Of a stretch of DNA of 64,000 nt, positions 42,032 through 51,746 are shown in pieces; within the stretch, counting starts at the first letter, position 1, and every line of letters starts with the position of its first letter. Below the pieces are notes generated by a model that saw nothing but the letters and a program-made list of their open reading frames with translations, made no database searches and was not told where the DNA came from. Source of the DNA: Comamonas sp. GB3 AK4-5 (GTDB lineage Bacteria > Pseudomonadota > Gammaproteobacteria > Burkholderiales > Burkholderiaceae_C); NCBI RefSeq assembly GCF_041320665.1, contig NZ_CP166730.1, positions 4,712,001 to 4,776,000 on the forward strand, written 5' to 3'. A program made the position numbers and the translations under genes.

Positions 42032-45000
42032 ATGTCCCAGTTTTTTATCAACCGCCCCAATTTCGCCTGGGTGGTGGCCATCTTCATCACGCTGGCAGGC
42101 CTGCTGTCCATCACGGCCCTGCCGGTGTCGCAGTTCCCGAACGTGGCGCCGCCCCAGATCTCGATCTGGGCTTCCTACCCGGGTGCTTCGGCCACCACGG
42201 TCATGGAGTCCGTGACCAGTGTGATCGAGGAAGAGCTCAACGGCACCAAGGGCCTGCTGTACTTTGACTCGTCCAGCGACTCCACGGGCCAGTCCGAAAT
42301 CTCGGCCACTTTTGCGCCGGGCACCGACCCGGCCATGGCCCAGGTGGACGTGCAAAACCGCATCAAAAAAGCCGAGGCACGCCTGCCCGGTGCGGTGATG
42401 CAAATGGGCCTGCAGGTGGAGCAGGCCAGCGCCAACTTCCTCTTGATCTACTCGCTGACCTACAAGGGCAGCGACGCGGGCAAGAACGAGGTGGCCCTGT
42501 CCGACTACGCCGTGCGCAGCGTGAACAACGAGATCCGCCGCATTCCCGGCGTGGGCAAGGTGCAGTTCTTCAGCGCCGACGTGGCCATGCGCGTGTGGAT
42601 CGATCCGCAAAAGCTGCTGGGCTATGGCCTGTCGGTGGCCGATGTGAATGCCGCCATTGCCGCGCAGAACGTGCAAGTGCCTGCGGGAAGCTTTGGCGCC
42701 CAGCCGGGCTCGCCCGAGCAGGAGCTGAGTGCCTCCATCGTGGTGCATGGCGCTTTGAGCTCGCCCGAGGAGTTCGGCCAGATCGTGCTGCGCGCCAAGG
42801 CCGACGGCGCCACCGTGCGCCTGGCCGATGTGGCCCGCCTGGAAGTGGGCCAGCTGGACTACACCTTCTCCTCGCGCGAGGACGGCCGCAAGGGCGTGGC
42901 CGCCGCCGTGCTGCTGGCGCCCGGCGCCAATGCCCTGGCCACGTCCAAGGCCGTCAAGGCGCGCCTGGCCGAGCTGTCCCAGAACTTCCCCAGCGACATC
43001 CAGTACGCCGTGCCCTATGACACCTCGCGCTTTGTGCAGGTGGCCATCGGCAAGGTGATCCAGACCCTGATCGAAGCCGTGGTGCTGGTGTTTCTGGTGA
43101 TGTGGCTGTTTCTGCAGAACCTGCGCTACACGCTGATTCCCACCATCGTCGTGCCCGTGTGCCTGGCAGGCACGCTGGCCGTCATGTATGGCCTGGGCTT
43201 CTCGGTGAACATGATGACCATGTTCGGCATGGTGCTGGCCATCGGCATCCTGGTGGACGACGCCATCGTGGTGGTGGAGAACGTGGAACGCCTCATGGCC
43301 GAGGAAGGCCTGGGCCCGCGCGAGGCGACGATCAAGGCCATGCAACAGGTCTCGGGCGCCATCGTGGGCATCACCCTGGTACTGTCAGCGGTGTTCATCC
43401 CGCTGGCTTTCATGAGCGGCTCGGTGGGTGTGATCTACCGCCAGTTCTCGCTGTCGCTGGCCGTGTCCATTCTGTTCTCGGGCTTTTTGGCACTGACCTT
43501 CACGCCGGCGCTGTGCGCCACGCTGCTCAAGCCCATCCCTCAGGGTGAGCACCATGAAAAGCGCGGCTTCTTCGGCTGGTTCAACCGCCGCTTTGCGCGG
43601 CTGACCGAGCGCTTCAACCTGCTGAACCAGAAGCTGGTCAAGCGCGTGGGCCGCTATATGCTGCTCTACGCCGCCCTGGTCGGCCTGCTGGGCGGCATGT
43701 ATGTGCGCATGCCCGAGTCCTTTGTGCCTTATGAGGACATGGGCTATTACATCGTCAGCCTGCAGCTGCCGCCGGGTGCCACCGAGTCGCGCACCGCGGC
43801 CATGGTGCGCGATATGGAAGCCTATCTGCAGGAGCGCCCGGCCACCGAGCAGGTGGAGTTCTTGCTGGGCTGGAGCTTCTCTGGCTCGGGCCAGAACGCG
43901 GCCATGGCCTTCATCACGCTCAAGGACTGGTCGTTGCGCCCGCCCGAGCAAGCCTCCTGGCATGAGGTCGAAGCCTTTAACAAGCGCTTTGGCAGCATCC
44001 GGGACGGCACGGCCATGGCGGTGGACCCACCTCCCATCGACGGCCTGGGCAATTCCGGCGGCTTCTCGCTGCGCCTGCAGGACCGCGCCAATCTGGGCCG
44101 CGAAGCCCTGGTGGCCGCCCGCAACGAGCTGCTGAAAAAGGCCAATGCCTCGCCCGTGATCGCCTACGCCATGATGGAAAACCTGGAGGAGGCACCCCAG
44201 CTGCGTCTGGACATTGACCGCCGCCAGGCCATGGCCCAGGGCGTGGACTTCACCGCCATCAGCACGGCGCTGTCCACGGCCTATGGCTCGGCCGTGATCA
44301 ACGAGTTCCCCAACGCCGGCCGCCTGCAGCGCGTGGTGGTGCAGGCCGATACCTCGGCACGCATGAAGCCCGAGGATCTGCTGCAGCTGTATGTGCCCAA
44401 CGACCAGGGCCAACAAGTGCCGCTGGCCTCGTTCGCCACGGTGAAGTGGGAAATGGGCCCGGTACAGATCTCGCGCTACAACGGCTATCCGGCCTTCCGC
44501 ATCGCGGGTGACGCCAAGCCCGGCTACACCACGGGCCAGGCCATGGCCGAGCTGGAGCGCATCGTGGCCGAGCTGCCCCAGGGCATAGGCTATGAATGGA
44601 CCGGCCTGTCCTACCAGGAAAGAGCGGCAGGTGCCCAGGCGCCCAAGCTGTTTGCGCTGGCGATTCTGGTGGTGTTTCTGCTGCTGGTGGCCCTGTATGA
44701 GAGCTGGAGCATTCCGGCGGCCGTGATGCTCATCGTGCCCATTGGCGCCCTGGGTGCCGTGGCGGCGGTCTCGGCCGTGGGTCTGTCCAACGATGTGTAC
44801 TTCAAGGTGGGCCTGATCACCATCATCGGCCTGGCGGCCAAGAACGCGATTTTGATCGTGGAGTTCGCCAAGAGCCTGCACGAGCAGGGCATGAGCCTGC
44901 GGGATGCCGCCTTGCAGGCCGCACGCCTGCGCTTTCGGCCCATCATCATGACCTCGCTGGCCTTCATCCTGGGCGTGGTGCCGCTGGCATTGGCCACGGG

Positions 45001-45181
45001 GGCTGGTGCCTCCAGCCAGGCCGCCATCGGTATTGCCGTCATCGGCGGCATGCTCAGCGCCACCTTGCTGGGCGTGATTTTTGTGCCGGTGTTTTTTGTC
45101 TGGGTGCTCTCGCTGTGGCGTGGGCGCACCAAGGAGGACGGCAAGAAAACCGACCTCCCCGAGCAAGGAGAGTCCGCATGA
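42032..45181 (+). CDS. RND multidrug efflux permease (HAE1, AcrB/MexB type)
   Basis: 1049 residues, typical length. Starts MSQFFINRPNFAWVVAIFI, the usual HAE1 N-terminus. Proton-relay residues are present: the Asp pair in GILVDDAIVVVENVER (TM4) and the Lys in GLAAKNAILIVEFAK (TM10). Twelve membrane helices and two large periplasmic loops. The final segment ends KTDLPEQGESA. Drives export of hydrophobic compounds by proton antiport, together with the adaptor and the NodT-type channel. Its stop codon overlaps the start of the channel gene (ATGA). Confidence 0.97.
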   Translation: MSQFFINRPNFAWVVAIFITLAGLLSITALPVSQFPNVAPPQISIWASYPGASATTVMESVTSVIEEELNGTKGLLYFDSSSDSTGQSEISATFAPGTDPAMAQVDVQNRIKKAEARLPGAVMQMGLQVEQASANFLLIYSLTYKGSDAGKNEVALSDYAVRSVNNEIRRIPGVGKVQFFSADVAMRVWIDPQKLLGYGLSVADVNAAIAAQNVQVPAGSFGAQPGSPEQELSASIVVHGALSSPEEFGQIVLRAKADGATVRLADVARLEVGQLDYTFSSREDGRKGVAAAVLLAPGANALATSKAVKARLAELSQNFPSDIQYAVPYDTSRFVQVAIGKVIQTLIEAVVLVFLVMWLFLQNLRYTLIPTIVVPVCLAGTLAVMYGLGFSVNMMTMFGMVLAIGILVDDAIVVVENVERLMAEEGLGPREATIKAMQQVSGAIVGITLVLSAVFIPLAFMSGSVGVIYRQFSLSLAVSILFSGFLALTFTPALCATLLKPIPQGEHHEKRGFFGWFNRRFARLTERFNLLNQKLVKRVGRYMLLYAALVGLLGGMYVRMPESFVPYEDMGYYIVSLQLPPGATESRTAAMVRDMEAYLQERPATEQVEFLLGWSFSGSGQNAAMAFITLKDWSLRPPEQASWHEVEAFNKRFGSIRDGTAMAVDPPPIDGLGNSGGFSLRLQDRANLGREALVAARNELLKKANASPVIAYAMMENLEEAPQLRLDIDRRQAMAQGVDFTAISTALSTAYGSAVINEFPNAGRLQRVVVQADTSARMKPEDLLQLYVPNDQGQQVPLASFATVKWEMGPVQISRYNGYPAFRIAGDAKPGYTTGQAMAELERIVAELPQGIGYEWTGLSYQERAAGAQAPKLFALAILVVFLLLVALYESWSIPAAVMLIVPIGALGAVAAVSAVGLSNDVYFKVGLITIIGLAAKNAILIVEFAKSLHEQGMSLRDAALQAARLRFRPIIMTSLAFILGVVPLALATGAGASSQAAIGIAVIGGMLSATLLGVIFVPVFFVWVLSLWRGRTKEDGKKTDLPEQGESA

Positions 45182-46638
45182 TGCGCGGCATACCCCTGTC
45201 CATGGCGAAATCGGCCCAGGTGCCGGGCCGCCTGGCATTGATGGCGGTCGCGGCCGCCCTGGTGGCAGGTTGCTCCATGGCGCCCGTCTACCAACGGCCG
45301 GCGGCTCCGGTGCCAGCGGTCTGGGCCTGGAGCGCTGACAGCGGCACGACCACGGCCCCCGCTGCCAGCACCCTGGCCTGGCAGGACTTTGTCACCGATG
45401 CCTTGCTGCGCCAGCGCATAGAACAAGCCCTGACCCATAACCGCGACCTGCGCCAGGCCCTGCTGGATGTGGAGGCCGCGCGTGCCATGTATGGCGTGCA
45501 GCGGGCCGACCGCCTGCCCGGCGTGGAGGTACAGGCCTCGGGCAACCGCCAGCGCCTGCCCGGCGATCTCAGCGCCACGGGCACCTCTGCCGTGCAAAGC
45601 AGCTACCAGGCCGGCGTGGGCCTGGCCGCCTTCGAGCTGGACCTGTTCGGCCGCGTGCGCAATCTGTCGGAAGCCGCGCTGCAGGAATACCTGGCCAGCG
45701 AGGAAGCCGCGCGCAGCGTGCAGATCAGCCTGGTGGCCGAGGTGGTACAGGCCTCGCTGCTGCACGACAGCGCCCGCCAGCGCGTGGCGCTGACCCAGCG
45801 CACCCTGGCCTCGCGCGAAGCGGCGCTGCAGCTGGTGCAACAACGCCGCCAGCATGGCCTGGACACGGCCCTGGACCTGCACGAAGCCGAAAGCCTGACC
45901 GAGCAGGCCCGTACCGAGCTGGAGCGTTCCGAGCGCCAGTACCGCCAGGCCGGCAACGCACTGGAACTGCTGCTGGGCCAAGGCCAGAACCCGCAGGACC
46001 AGGTCCTGAACCAAGCCCTTGCCAACCTGCCCCTGGTGCAGGACATCGGTGCTGGCATGCCAGCCGATCTGCTGACGCAGCGCCCCGACATCCGTGCGGC
46101 CGAGCGCCAGCTGCAGTCTCGCAACGCCAGCATTGGTGCTGCACGCGCGGCATTCTTCCCGCGCATCTCGCTAACAGGCAGCTTAGGTAGCAGCAGCGCC
46201 GAGCTGTCCAATCTGTTCCACAGCGGCCAGCGCAGCTGGTCCTTTATGCCGCAGTTGCAGCTACCCATTTTTGATGGGGGCCGCAACCAGGCCAATCTGG
46301 ACCTGGCCCAGGTGCGCAAGGACATGGCCGTGGTGGCCTACGAGAAAAGCATTCAGACCGCTTTCCGTGAAGTGGCCGATGCCCTGGCTGCTACCGACAC
46401 CCTGCGGCGAGAAGAAGCGGCCCAGCGCAAGCTGGTCACCAGCAGTGCCAAAAGCCTGACCCTGGCCCAGGCCCGCTACCGCGCCGGTGTGGACAGCCAT
46501 TTGCGCTACCTCGATGCCGAGCGCAGCCACTTCGCCAGCCAGCTGGCTCTGATCGATGTGGCCACCGAACGCCAGATTGCGCTGACTACGTTGTACAAGG
46601 CCTTGGGGGGAGGCTGGAGCACGAAAAACACCCCCTGA
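45178..46638 (+). CDS. RND efflux outer-membrane lipoprotein (NodT/OprM type)
   Basis: 486 residues. Lipoprotein signal with LVAGC, then two repeats of the outer-membrane efflux protein domain (about 65-265 and 285-470). Typical pieces are YQAGVGLAAFELDLFGRVRNLSEAA, PADLLTQRPDIRAAERQL and PQLQLPIFDGGRNQANLDLAQ. GCAAGGAGAG lies upstream of the ATG at 45178, which overlaps the RND pump stop codon. The last codons, AACACCCCCTGA, run into the dispersed repeat: the TGA stop is that of its CCCCCTGA motif, so the C-terminal Pro is repeat-encoded. Confidence 0.93.
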   Translation: MMRGIPLSMAKSAQVPGRLALMAVAAALVAGCSMAPVYQRPAAPVPAVWAWSADSGTTTAPAASTLAWQDFVTDALLRQRIEQALTHNRDLRQALLDVEAARAMYGVQRADRLPGVEVQASGNRQRLPGDLSATGTSAVQSSYQAGVGLAAFELDLFGRVRNLSEAALQEYLASEEAARSVQISLVAEVVQASLLHDSARQRVALTQRTLASREAALQLVQQRRQHGLDTALDLHEAESLTEQARTELERSERQYRQAGNALELLLGQGQNPQDQVLNQALANLPLVQDIGAGMPADLLTQRPDIRAAERQLQSRNASIGAARAAFFPRISLTGSLGSSSAELSNLFHSGQRSWSFMPQLQLPIFDGGRNQANLDLAQVRKDMAVVAYEKSIQTAFREVADALAATDTLRREEAAQRKLVTSSAKSLTLAQARYRAGVDSHLRYLDAERSHFASQLALIDVATERQIALTTLYKALGGGWSTKNTP

Positions 46639-46747
46639 GCCGCTGCGCGTCTTCCCCCTCTTTAGGCGCTACGCGCCGGAGGGGGACGGCACTGGCGCTG
46701 CGGGGCGGCCCTTGCGCGGTGCCCTGGCGAAAGGGGCATGGCATGCG
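46631..46747 (+). repeat. Dispersed gene-end repeat, copy C
   Basis: CCCCCTGAGC with the channel gene's TGA stop inside. Then a short G/C hairpin, a pyrimidine/purine stem (CTTCCCCCTCTTTAGGCG ... CGCCGGAGGGGGAC), and GGGGCGGCCCTTGCGCGGTG. The final 27 bases (46721-46747) are identical to 14761-14787 in copy A. Confidence 0.75.
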
Positions 46748-46787
46748 ATAACGCCAGTTTTTGGCACTGCGCCCTGGCCTGGCTTTA

Positions 46788-46817
46788 CTCCCTCGCCCGC
46801 TTGCGGGAGAGGGTGAG
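46788..46817. repeat. GC-rich hairpin repeat near the end of the MTA/SAH nucleosidase gene
   Basis: CTCCCTCGCCCGC pairs with GCGGGAGAGGG around TT. The same type as 14871-14908. It lies ten bases beyond the stop of the minus-strand nucleosidase gene and could form the 3' end of its transcript. Confidence 0.5.
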
Positions 46818-46826
46818 AGGCCTGCC

Positions 46827-47603
46827 TCAGGCGCTGGGCTGCAGCTTCACCCAATGCTGCACGATATGCAGCGCATAGCGGCTGGCGACGACCTGGACAA
46901 AGGCGGGGAAGTCCACATGGGCGCTGTCGTCGGCGCGGTCGGAGATGGTGCGCACGGCGGCAAAGGGTACGCCGTAGTCGGCGCAGGCCTGGGCGATGGC
47001 AGCGCCTTCCATTTCCACGGCCAGCGGCAGATGGCCTTCGGCCTGCAGCTCGCTGGTGATGCGGCCGGACACGGCGGCCGAGACGATGAACTGGTCACCG
47101 CTGGCCACCAGGCCGGCATGGGCCCGTGGCACAGATCCGGCCAGCAACGGTTCGCCCCATTGCACGGCCTGGATCACGCAGGCCTGGGCGGCGGCCAGCA
47201 GCGCGGCGCTCATGGTGGCATCGCAGTCCAGCGTGGGCGCGGCATAGCCTGGCACCTGCCAGCGCGGGAGCATTGGGCGCACATCCATGTCGTGCTGCAA
47301 AAACTGCTGGGCCACCACCACATCGCCCACCTGCACGCCCGCACCCACGCCGCCGGCCACGCCGGTGAACAACAGCTGGCGGGCGCCAAAGCGCTCCACC
47401 ACCGCAGCGGCCGTGGTAGCCGCGGCCACCTTGCCTATGCCGGTCAGCGCCAGCACCACGGCGCGGCCATGCAACTGGCCCAGGGTGAAATCGCGCCCGG
47501 CATGGCGCAGGGTCTGGGCGCCGGTCAGCAAATGCTGCAGCCCCTGTTGTTCTTCGGGCAGGGCACTGAGGATGGCAAGGGTCACGGAAGCATCTTTACA
47601 CAT
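46827..47603 (-). CDS. mtnN: 5'-methylthioadenosine/S-adenosylhomocysteine nucleosidase
   Basis: 258 residues, nucleoside-phosphorylase fold. Cleaves adenine from MTA and SAH, clearing inhibitory by-products of SAM use. TLAILSALPEEQQGL at the N-terminus, TGIGKVAAA, FTGVAGGVGAGVQVGDVVVAQQFLQHDMDV, then VEMEGAAIAQACADYGVPF and RTISDRAD, with the catalytic Glu and Asp of the family. The ATG at 47603 is preferred; an in-frame TTG at 47630 gives nine more residues. Transcribed in the same direction as nadX, which lies upstream with a 150-base gap. Confidence 0.93.
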   Translation of the reverse strand: MCKDASVTLAILSALPEEQQGLQHLLTGAQTLRHAGRDFTLGQLHGRAVVLALTGIGKVAAATTAAAVVERFGARQLLFTGVAGGVGAGVQVGDVVVAQQFLQHDMDVRPMLPRWQVPGYAAPTLDCDATMSAALLAAAQACVIQAVQWGEPLLAGSVPRAHAGLVASGDQFIVSAAVSGRITSELQAEGHLPLAVEMEGAAIAQACADYGVPFAAVRTISDRADDSAHVDFPAFVQVVASRYALHIVQHWVKLQPSA

Positions 47604-47750
47604 CAAAACTGCCTGAAACGCTTTGTACAAAAGCGAAAGCAGCTATGGTTTTTGAATATTCGCAGCCGGCATGACCGCTGCGATCAGAACCCGGCATTCT
47701 CGCCCAGCAGACACTGCTCCTGCCCTGCGGCACCCCATAGCCCCGCGCAG

Positions 47751-48602
47751 TCAGATGGCCAGCGGTGCCACCGCATTGCGCAACGCCCGCAGCACGCTGA
47801 ACACCGTCAGCGCCGAGGTCTTGGGATTGGCCGCCAGTGGCTGGCCCGCCAGCTCCAGTGCCAGGCGGCCAAAGGCGCCATGGGCCTGAATCTGGTGCAC
47901 ATTTTCCTGGCTGTGCGGATGGGCTACCAGCCGCACCTGGGTGGCGTCCAACCCCAGGCCGGCCAGGGCCACGGTGGCTGCCACATTGGCATTGCGCGGG
48001 AACTGGCGTGCGGCCTCGCGGGCACTGCCGCTGAAAAAACAGACAGGCTGCTGCAGGCCTTGCAGATCGCACAGCGCCTCGGCCGGCGTACCCGTCCAGG
48101 CCAGCGCAGGTTTGGTGCCGGTATAGGTCACGCTGTCCAGCCCGCCTTCGCGTGCAGCAGCCAAGGCGTCGATGGCACCGATGGCACCGGCCAGCAGCTG
48201 CACACGCGTGCGGCCTTGTTGCGCGGCATCCGCCAACTGCTCCACCAGGCCGGGGGTACCCAGCGCCCCCACCGACACCACCAGGCAAGGAATGCCACGG
48301 CGCAGTGCCGGCAGCACATGGCTGGCGATGGCAGCATGGCCGGCGCATTCCACCAGCAGATCGGGCATGGCATCGGCCGGCAAGGCCGACACCAGTTGGG
48401 CCGCAGGCGCATGCCGGGCCAGCAGGGCCTGGGTTGCGGGGCGCGGCTGGCGTGCCAGCACCCAGTCCACGCGCAAGCCAGCAAGGCCAGGCTCCTGAGA
48501 CAGGCGCTGCAGCACTTCGCTGCCGATGGCACCGCAGCCCACCAGGGCTACGCGCAGCGGCGAAGCGGAGGGCGCCCGTGCTTCCTTATGTTCTTTTTCC
48601 AT
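47751..48602 (-). CDS. nadX: L-aspartate dehydrogenase
   Basis: 283 residues. Rossmann start VALVGCGAIGSEVLQRL, then LLVECAGHAAIASHVLPALRRG and VQLLAGAIGAIDALAAAREGGLDSVTYTGTKP, with SGSAREAARQFPRNANVAATVALAGLGLD as the second domain. Oxidises L-aspartate to iminoaspartate with NAD(P), an alternative to NadB at the entry of NAD synthesis. The ATG at 48602 comes just before the Rossmann strand. Separated from fadD by the fadD terminator. No quinolinate synthase or nadC gene is in the window. Confidence 0.88.
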   Translation of the reverse strand: MEKEHKEARAPSASPLRVALVGCGAIGSEVLQRLSQEPGLAGLRVDWVLARQPRPATQALLARHAPAAQLVSALPADAMPDLLVECAGHAAIASHVLPALRRGIPCLVVSVGALGTPGLVEQLADAAQQGRTRVQLLAGAIGAIDALAAAREGGLDSVTYTGTKPALAWTGTPAEALCDLQGLQQPVCFFSGSAREAARQFPRNANVAATVALAGLGLDATQVRLVAHPHSQENVHQIQAHGAFGRLALELAGQPLAANPKTSALTVFSVLRALRNAVAPLAI

Positions 48603-48650
48603 GGCGGCCGAGGGTACGCCATGGCGTGACTCTCTGTGGACTGCCCACGT

Positions 48651-48674
48651 AAAAAGGAGCGCAGAGCGCTCCTT
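48651..48674 (-). terminator. Rho-independent terminator of fadD
   Basis: On the minus strand AAGGAGCGC-TCT-GCGCTCCTT is a perfect 9-bp stem followed by TTTTT, starting 26 bases past the fadD stop. Confidence 0.9.
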
Positions 48675-48699
48675 CAGAGATACAACGTGGCGCTGCGTT

Positions 48700-50406
48700 T
48701 TAGTGGGCAGCGACCGGTGCCACCGTGCTGTCACGCAGCTCGCGGCGCAGGATCTTGCCCACGGGGGTCTTGGGCAGCTCGGTGCGGAACTCGATGACCT
48801 TGGGGCGCTTGTAGCCCGTGAGGTTTTCCTTGCAGAAGGCACGCAACTGCTCCTCGGTCAGGCTGGCGTCCTTGCGCACCACCACCAGTTTCACGGCCTC
48901 GCCGGAATTGGCATCGGGAATGCCCACCACGGCACACTCCAGCACACCGGGGCAGGCGGCCACAATGTCTTCGACCTCGTTGGGGTAGACGTTGAAGCCG
49001 CTGACCAGCACCATGTCTTTCTTGCGGTCCACGATCTTGATGTAGCCGCGCTCGTCCATGAGACCGATGTCGCCGGTGAGGAAATAGCCGTCGGCTGTGG
49101 TCACCTTGGCGGTTTCATCCGGGCGCTGCCAGTAGCCTGCCATCACCTGCGGGCCCTTGACGGCAATCTCCCCGGTCTGGCCCAGCTCGGTCACGGTCTG
49201 ACCTGCGTCATCCACCAGCTTCACATAGGTGCTGGGCTTGGGTACGCCGATGGTGCCAGTGAACTCAGTGACCGTCACGGGGTTGCAGCTGACCACGGGG
49301 CTGGTTTCCGACAGGCCATAGCCTTCAACGACGGGGCAGCCGGTCTTTTCCAGCCACAGCTTGGCCACAGCACCCTGCACGGCCATGCCGCCGCCCACCG
49401 AGACTTTGAGGTGGCTCCAGTCCACAGTGTTGAAGTCCGGGTGGTGGGCCAGGCCGTTGAACAGCGTGTTCACGGCCGGGAAGTTGTGAAAGACCTGGCC
49501 TTGCAGGTCTTTGAACACCGACTTCAGGTCACGCGGATTGGCGATCAGGATGTTGCGCCCGCCGGTGTGCATGGCCAGCATCATGTTCACCGTGAAAGCG
49601 AAGATGTGATAGAGCGGCAGCGCGCACACGCTGGTGACTTGCTCACCGCTTTTGCGGATATTTTTCAGCACCGGATTGAACCAGGCTTCGCACTGCAGGG
49701 TGTTGGCAATGATGTTGCGATGCAGCAGCACCGCACCCTTGCTGATGCCCGTCGTGCCGCCGGTGTACTGCAGCACGGCGATGTCGTCCGAGCCCACGGC
49801 CACAGGCACAAAGCGGGCCTGGCGGCCCTTGCTCAGCGCGGTGTTGTAGCGCACGGCGCCGGGCAGCTGGAACGGGGGCACCAGCTTTTTCACCTTGCGC
49901 ACCACGTAGTTGACGATCAGGCCCTTGAGCAGGCCCAGCTCATCGCCCATGCTGCACAACACCACATGCTTGACCTCGGTCTTGGCAATGCATTGCTGCA
50001 GCGTGTGGGCAAAGTTCTCGATGATGACGATGGCCTGCGCCCCCGAGTCCTTGAGCTGGTGCTCCAGCTCGCGTGCGGTGTAGAGCGGGTTGACGTTCAC
50101 CACCACATAGCCGGCCCGCAGGATGGCGGCCACGGCCACGGGGTACTGGGGCACGTTGGGCATCATGATGGCCACGCGGTCGCCCTTTTTCAGGCCCAGG
50201 GACTGCAGATAGGCCGCAAACACCTGGCTGTGCCGGTCCACATGGGCAAAGCTGATGTCCTTGCCCATGAAGGTGTAGGCGGTGCGGTCGGCATAGGCCT
50301 TGAATGCCTGCTCCATCAACGCCACCAGCGAGGTGTAACGCGAAGGATCGATATCAGCCGGCACGCCTTCAGGATAGGCAGCCAGCCATGGACGCTCTGT
50401 CGTCAT
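48700..50406 (-). CDS. fadD: Long-chain fatty acid-CoA ligase
   Basis: 568 residues. Activates fatty acids to acyl-CoA with ATP. The AMP-binding P-loop is YTGGTTGISKGAVLLHRN; VEGYGLSETSPV and GYFLTGDIGLMDERGYIKIVDRKKDMVLVSGFNVYPNEVED are the A5 to A8 motifs, and KTPVGKILRREL contains the A10 Lys. It starts MTTERPWLAAYPEGVPADID, typical of FadD. GGAGACC eight bases upstream decides for 50406 over the in-frame codon at 50463. It has its own terminator downstream. Divergence from fba is not seen; both run on the minus strand, separated by another terminator. Confidence 0.95.
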   Translation of the reverse strand: MTTERPWLAAYPEGVPADIDPSRYTSLVALMEQAFKAYADRTAYTFMGKDISFAHVDRHSQVFAAYLQSLGLKKGDRVAIMMPNVPQYPVAVAAILRAGYVVVNVNPLYTARELEHQLKDSGAQAIVIIENFAHTLQQCIAKTEVKHVVLCSMGDELGLLKGLIVNYVVRKVKKLVPPFQLPGAVRYNTALSKGRQARFVPVAVGSDDIAVLQYTGGTTGISKGAVLLHRNIIANTLQCEAWFNPVLKNIRKSGEQVTSVCALPLYHIFAFTVNMMLAMHTGGRNILIANPRDLKSVFKDLQGQVFHNFPAVNTLFNGLAHHPDFNTVDWSHLKVSVGGGMAVQGAVAKLWLEKTGCPVVEGYGLSETSPVVSCNPVTVTEFTGTIGVPKPSTYVKLVDDAGQTVTELGQTGEIAVKGPQVMAGYWQRPDETAKVTTADGYFLTGDIGLMDERGYIKIVDRKKDMVLVSGFNVYPNEVEDIVAACPGVLECAVVGIPDANSGEAVKLVVVRKDASLTEEQLRAFCKENLTGYKRPKVIEFRTELPKTPVGKILRRELRDSTVAPVAAH

Positions 50407-50585
50407 GCCCGGGTCTCCGTTTTGTTTGTATCTGGTGAATCGTGAGATTGTGCAAAAAAGCACGTACGTTCGATACTTGTGCTTACCCTAGTAAACACCC
50501 GTAGAGGCTGCAGCCTTTTGACCCTGCGCAGCCTGGACGAAGAAAGCCTGAGCACGCCAGGTGCAGCCAGACCATGCACAGTCAC

Positions 50586-50620
50586 AAAAAAACCCGCAGG
50601 CCAGGGGCGTTGCGGGTTTT
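50586..50620. terminator. Bidirectional intrinsic terminator after fba
   Basis: AACCCGCA (50591-50598) pairs with TGCGGGTT (50611-50618). On the minus strand the stem is followed by TTTTTTTG, making a strong terminator for fba, whose stop is about 60 bases away; a short T-run also exists on the plus strand. Confidence 0.85.
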
Positions 50621-50681
50621 GCATGTTTCAGGCTTCTAACGCTTGCAGCACAGGCACCAGAAGCTATCAAAAACAGAGTAT

Positions 50682-51746
50682 TTACTTGACCAGCTGGGCC
50701 AACTCACCTGCCTGGTACTTCTTGGCCATCTGCTCCAGGCTATAGCCCTTGATCTTGCCGCCCTGGCCTTCGCAGCCAAACTCGATGTAGCGGGCCTTGC
50801 AGACCAGCTTGGCCGCTTCGCGGGCGGGCTTGAGCCATTCGCGGGCGTCGAACTTGTCGGGGTTCTCGGCCAGGAACTTGCGCACCGCGCCGGTCATGGC
50901 CAAGCGGATGTCGGTGTCGATATTGATCTTGCGCACGCCGAACTTGATGGCTTCCTGGATTTCCTTGACGGGCACGCCGTAGGTTTCCTTCATCTTGCCG
51001 CCGTACTGGTTGATGATGGCCAGCAGCTCCTGGGGCACGGAAGACGAGCCATGCATCACCAGGTGGGTGTTGGGGATGCGGGCGTGGATTTCCTTGACGC
51101 GGGAAATCGCCAGGATGTCACCTGTGGGGGGACGGCTGAACTTGTAGGCGCCGTGGCTAGTGCCGATGGCGATCGCCAGCGCGTCCAGCTGCGTGGCCTT
51201 CACGAACTGGGCGGCTTCCTCGGGGTCGGTCAGCATCTGGCTGTGGTCCAGCTTGCCTTCGGCGCCAACGCCGTCTTCCTCGCCGGCTTCACCGGTTTCC
51301 AGGTTGCCCAGGCAGCCCAGCTCGCCTTCCACGGTGGCGCCGATCTTGTGGGCCATGGCCACGACCTGCTGGGTCACGTCGACGTTGTAGTCGAAGGACG
51401 AAGGGGTCTTGCCATCGCTCATCAGCGAGCCATCCATCATCACCGAGCCAAAGCCCAGGTTCAGAGCGCCTTGGCAGATATCGGGCGTGGTGCCATGGTC
51501 CTGGTGCATGACCAGGGGGATATGGGGGTATTGCTCGGCAGCGGCCTGGATCAAATGCTTGATGAAGGGCTCGCCTGCGTATTTGCGGGCGCCAGCGCTG
51601 GCCTGCAGGATCACGGGTGCGCCGACTTCGTCAGCCGCCGACATCACGGCCTGAACTTGTTCCAGGTTGTTGACGTTGAAGGCGGGAATGCCATAGCCGT
51701 TTTCAGCAGCATGGTCGAGCATTTCGCGCATCGAGATAAGAGGCAT
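50682..51746 (-). CDS. fba: Fructose-bisphosphate aldolase, class II
   Basis: 354 residues. Zinc-dependent aldol cleavage of fructose-1,6-bisphosphate in glycolysis and its reverse. Zinc and substrate motifs: [72 protein letters not shown], and [20 protein letters not shown]. The Calvin-cycle-type long form (CbbA-like) also has this length, but no other cbb gene is nearby. The ATG at 51746 directly precedes the conserved [23 protein letters not shown]; upstream codons are not conserved-looking. The promoter is in the 370-base gap shared with the PAP2 gene. Confidence 0.96.
   Translation of the reverse strand: MPLISMREMLDHAAENGYGIPAFNVNNLEQVQAVMSAADEVGAPVILQASAGARKYAGEPFIKHLIQAAAEQYPHIPLVMHQDHGTTPDICQGALNLGFGSVMMDGSLMSDGKTPSSFDYNVDVTQQVVAMAHKIGATVEGELGCLGNLETGEAGEEDGVGAEGKLDHSQMLTDPEEAAQFVKATQLDALAIAIGTSHGAYKFSRPPTGDILAISRVKEIHARIPNTHLVMHGSSSVPQELLAIINQYGGKMKETYGVPVKEIQEAIKFGVRKINIDTDIRLAMTGAVRKFLAENPDKFDAREWLKPAREAAKLVCKARYIEFGCEGQGGKIKGYSLEQMAKKYQAGELAQLVK

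Noticed and set aside
43385..45238. Long antisense frame opposite the RND pump
   Set aside because: His/Gln/Arg-rich shadow of a gene that is certain on the other strand.
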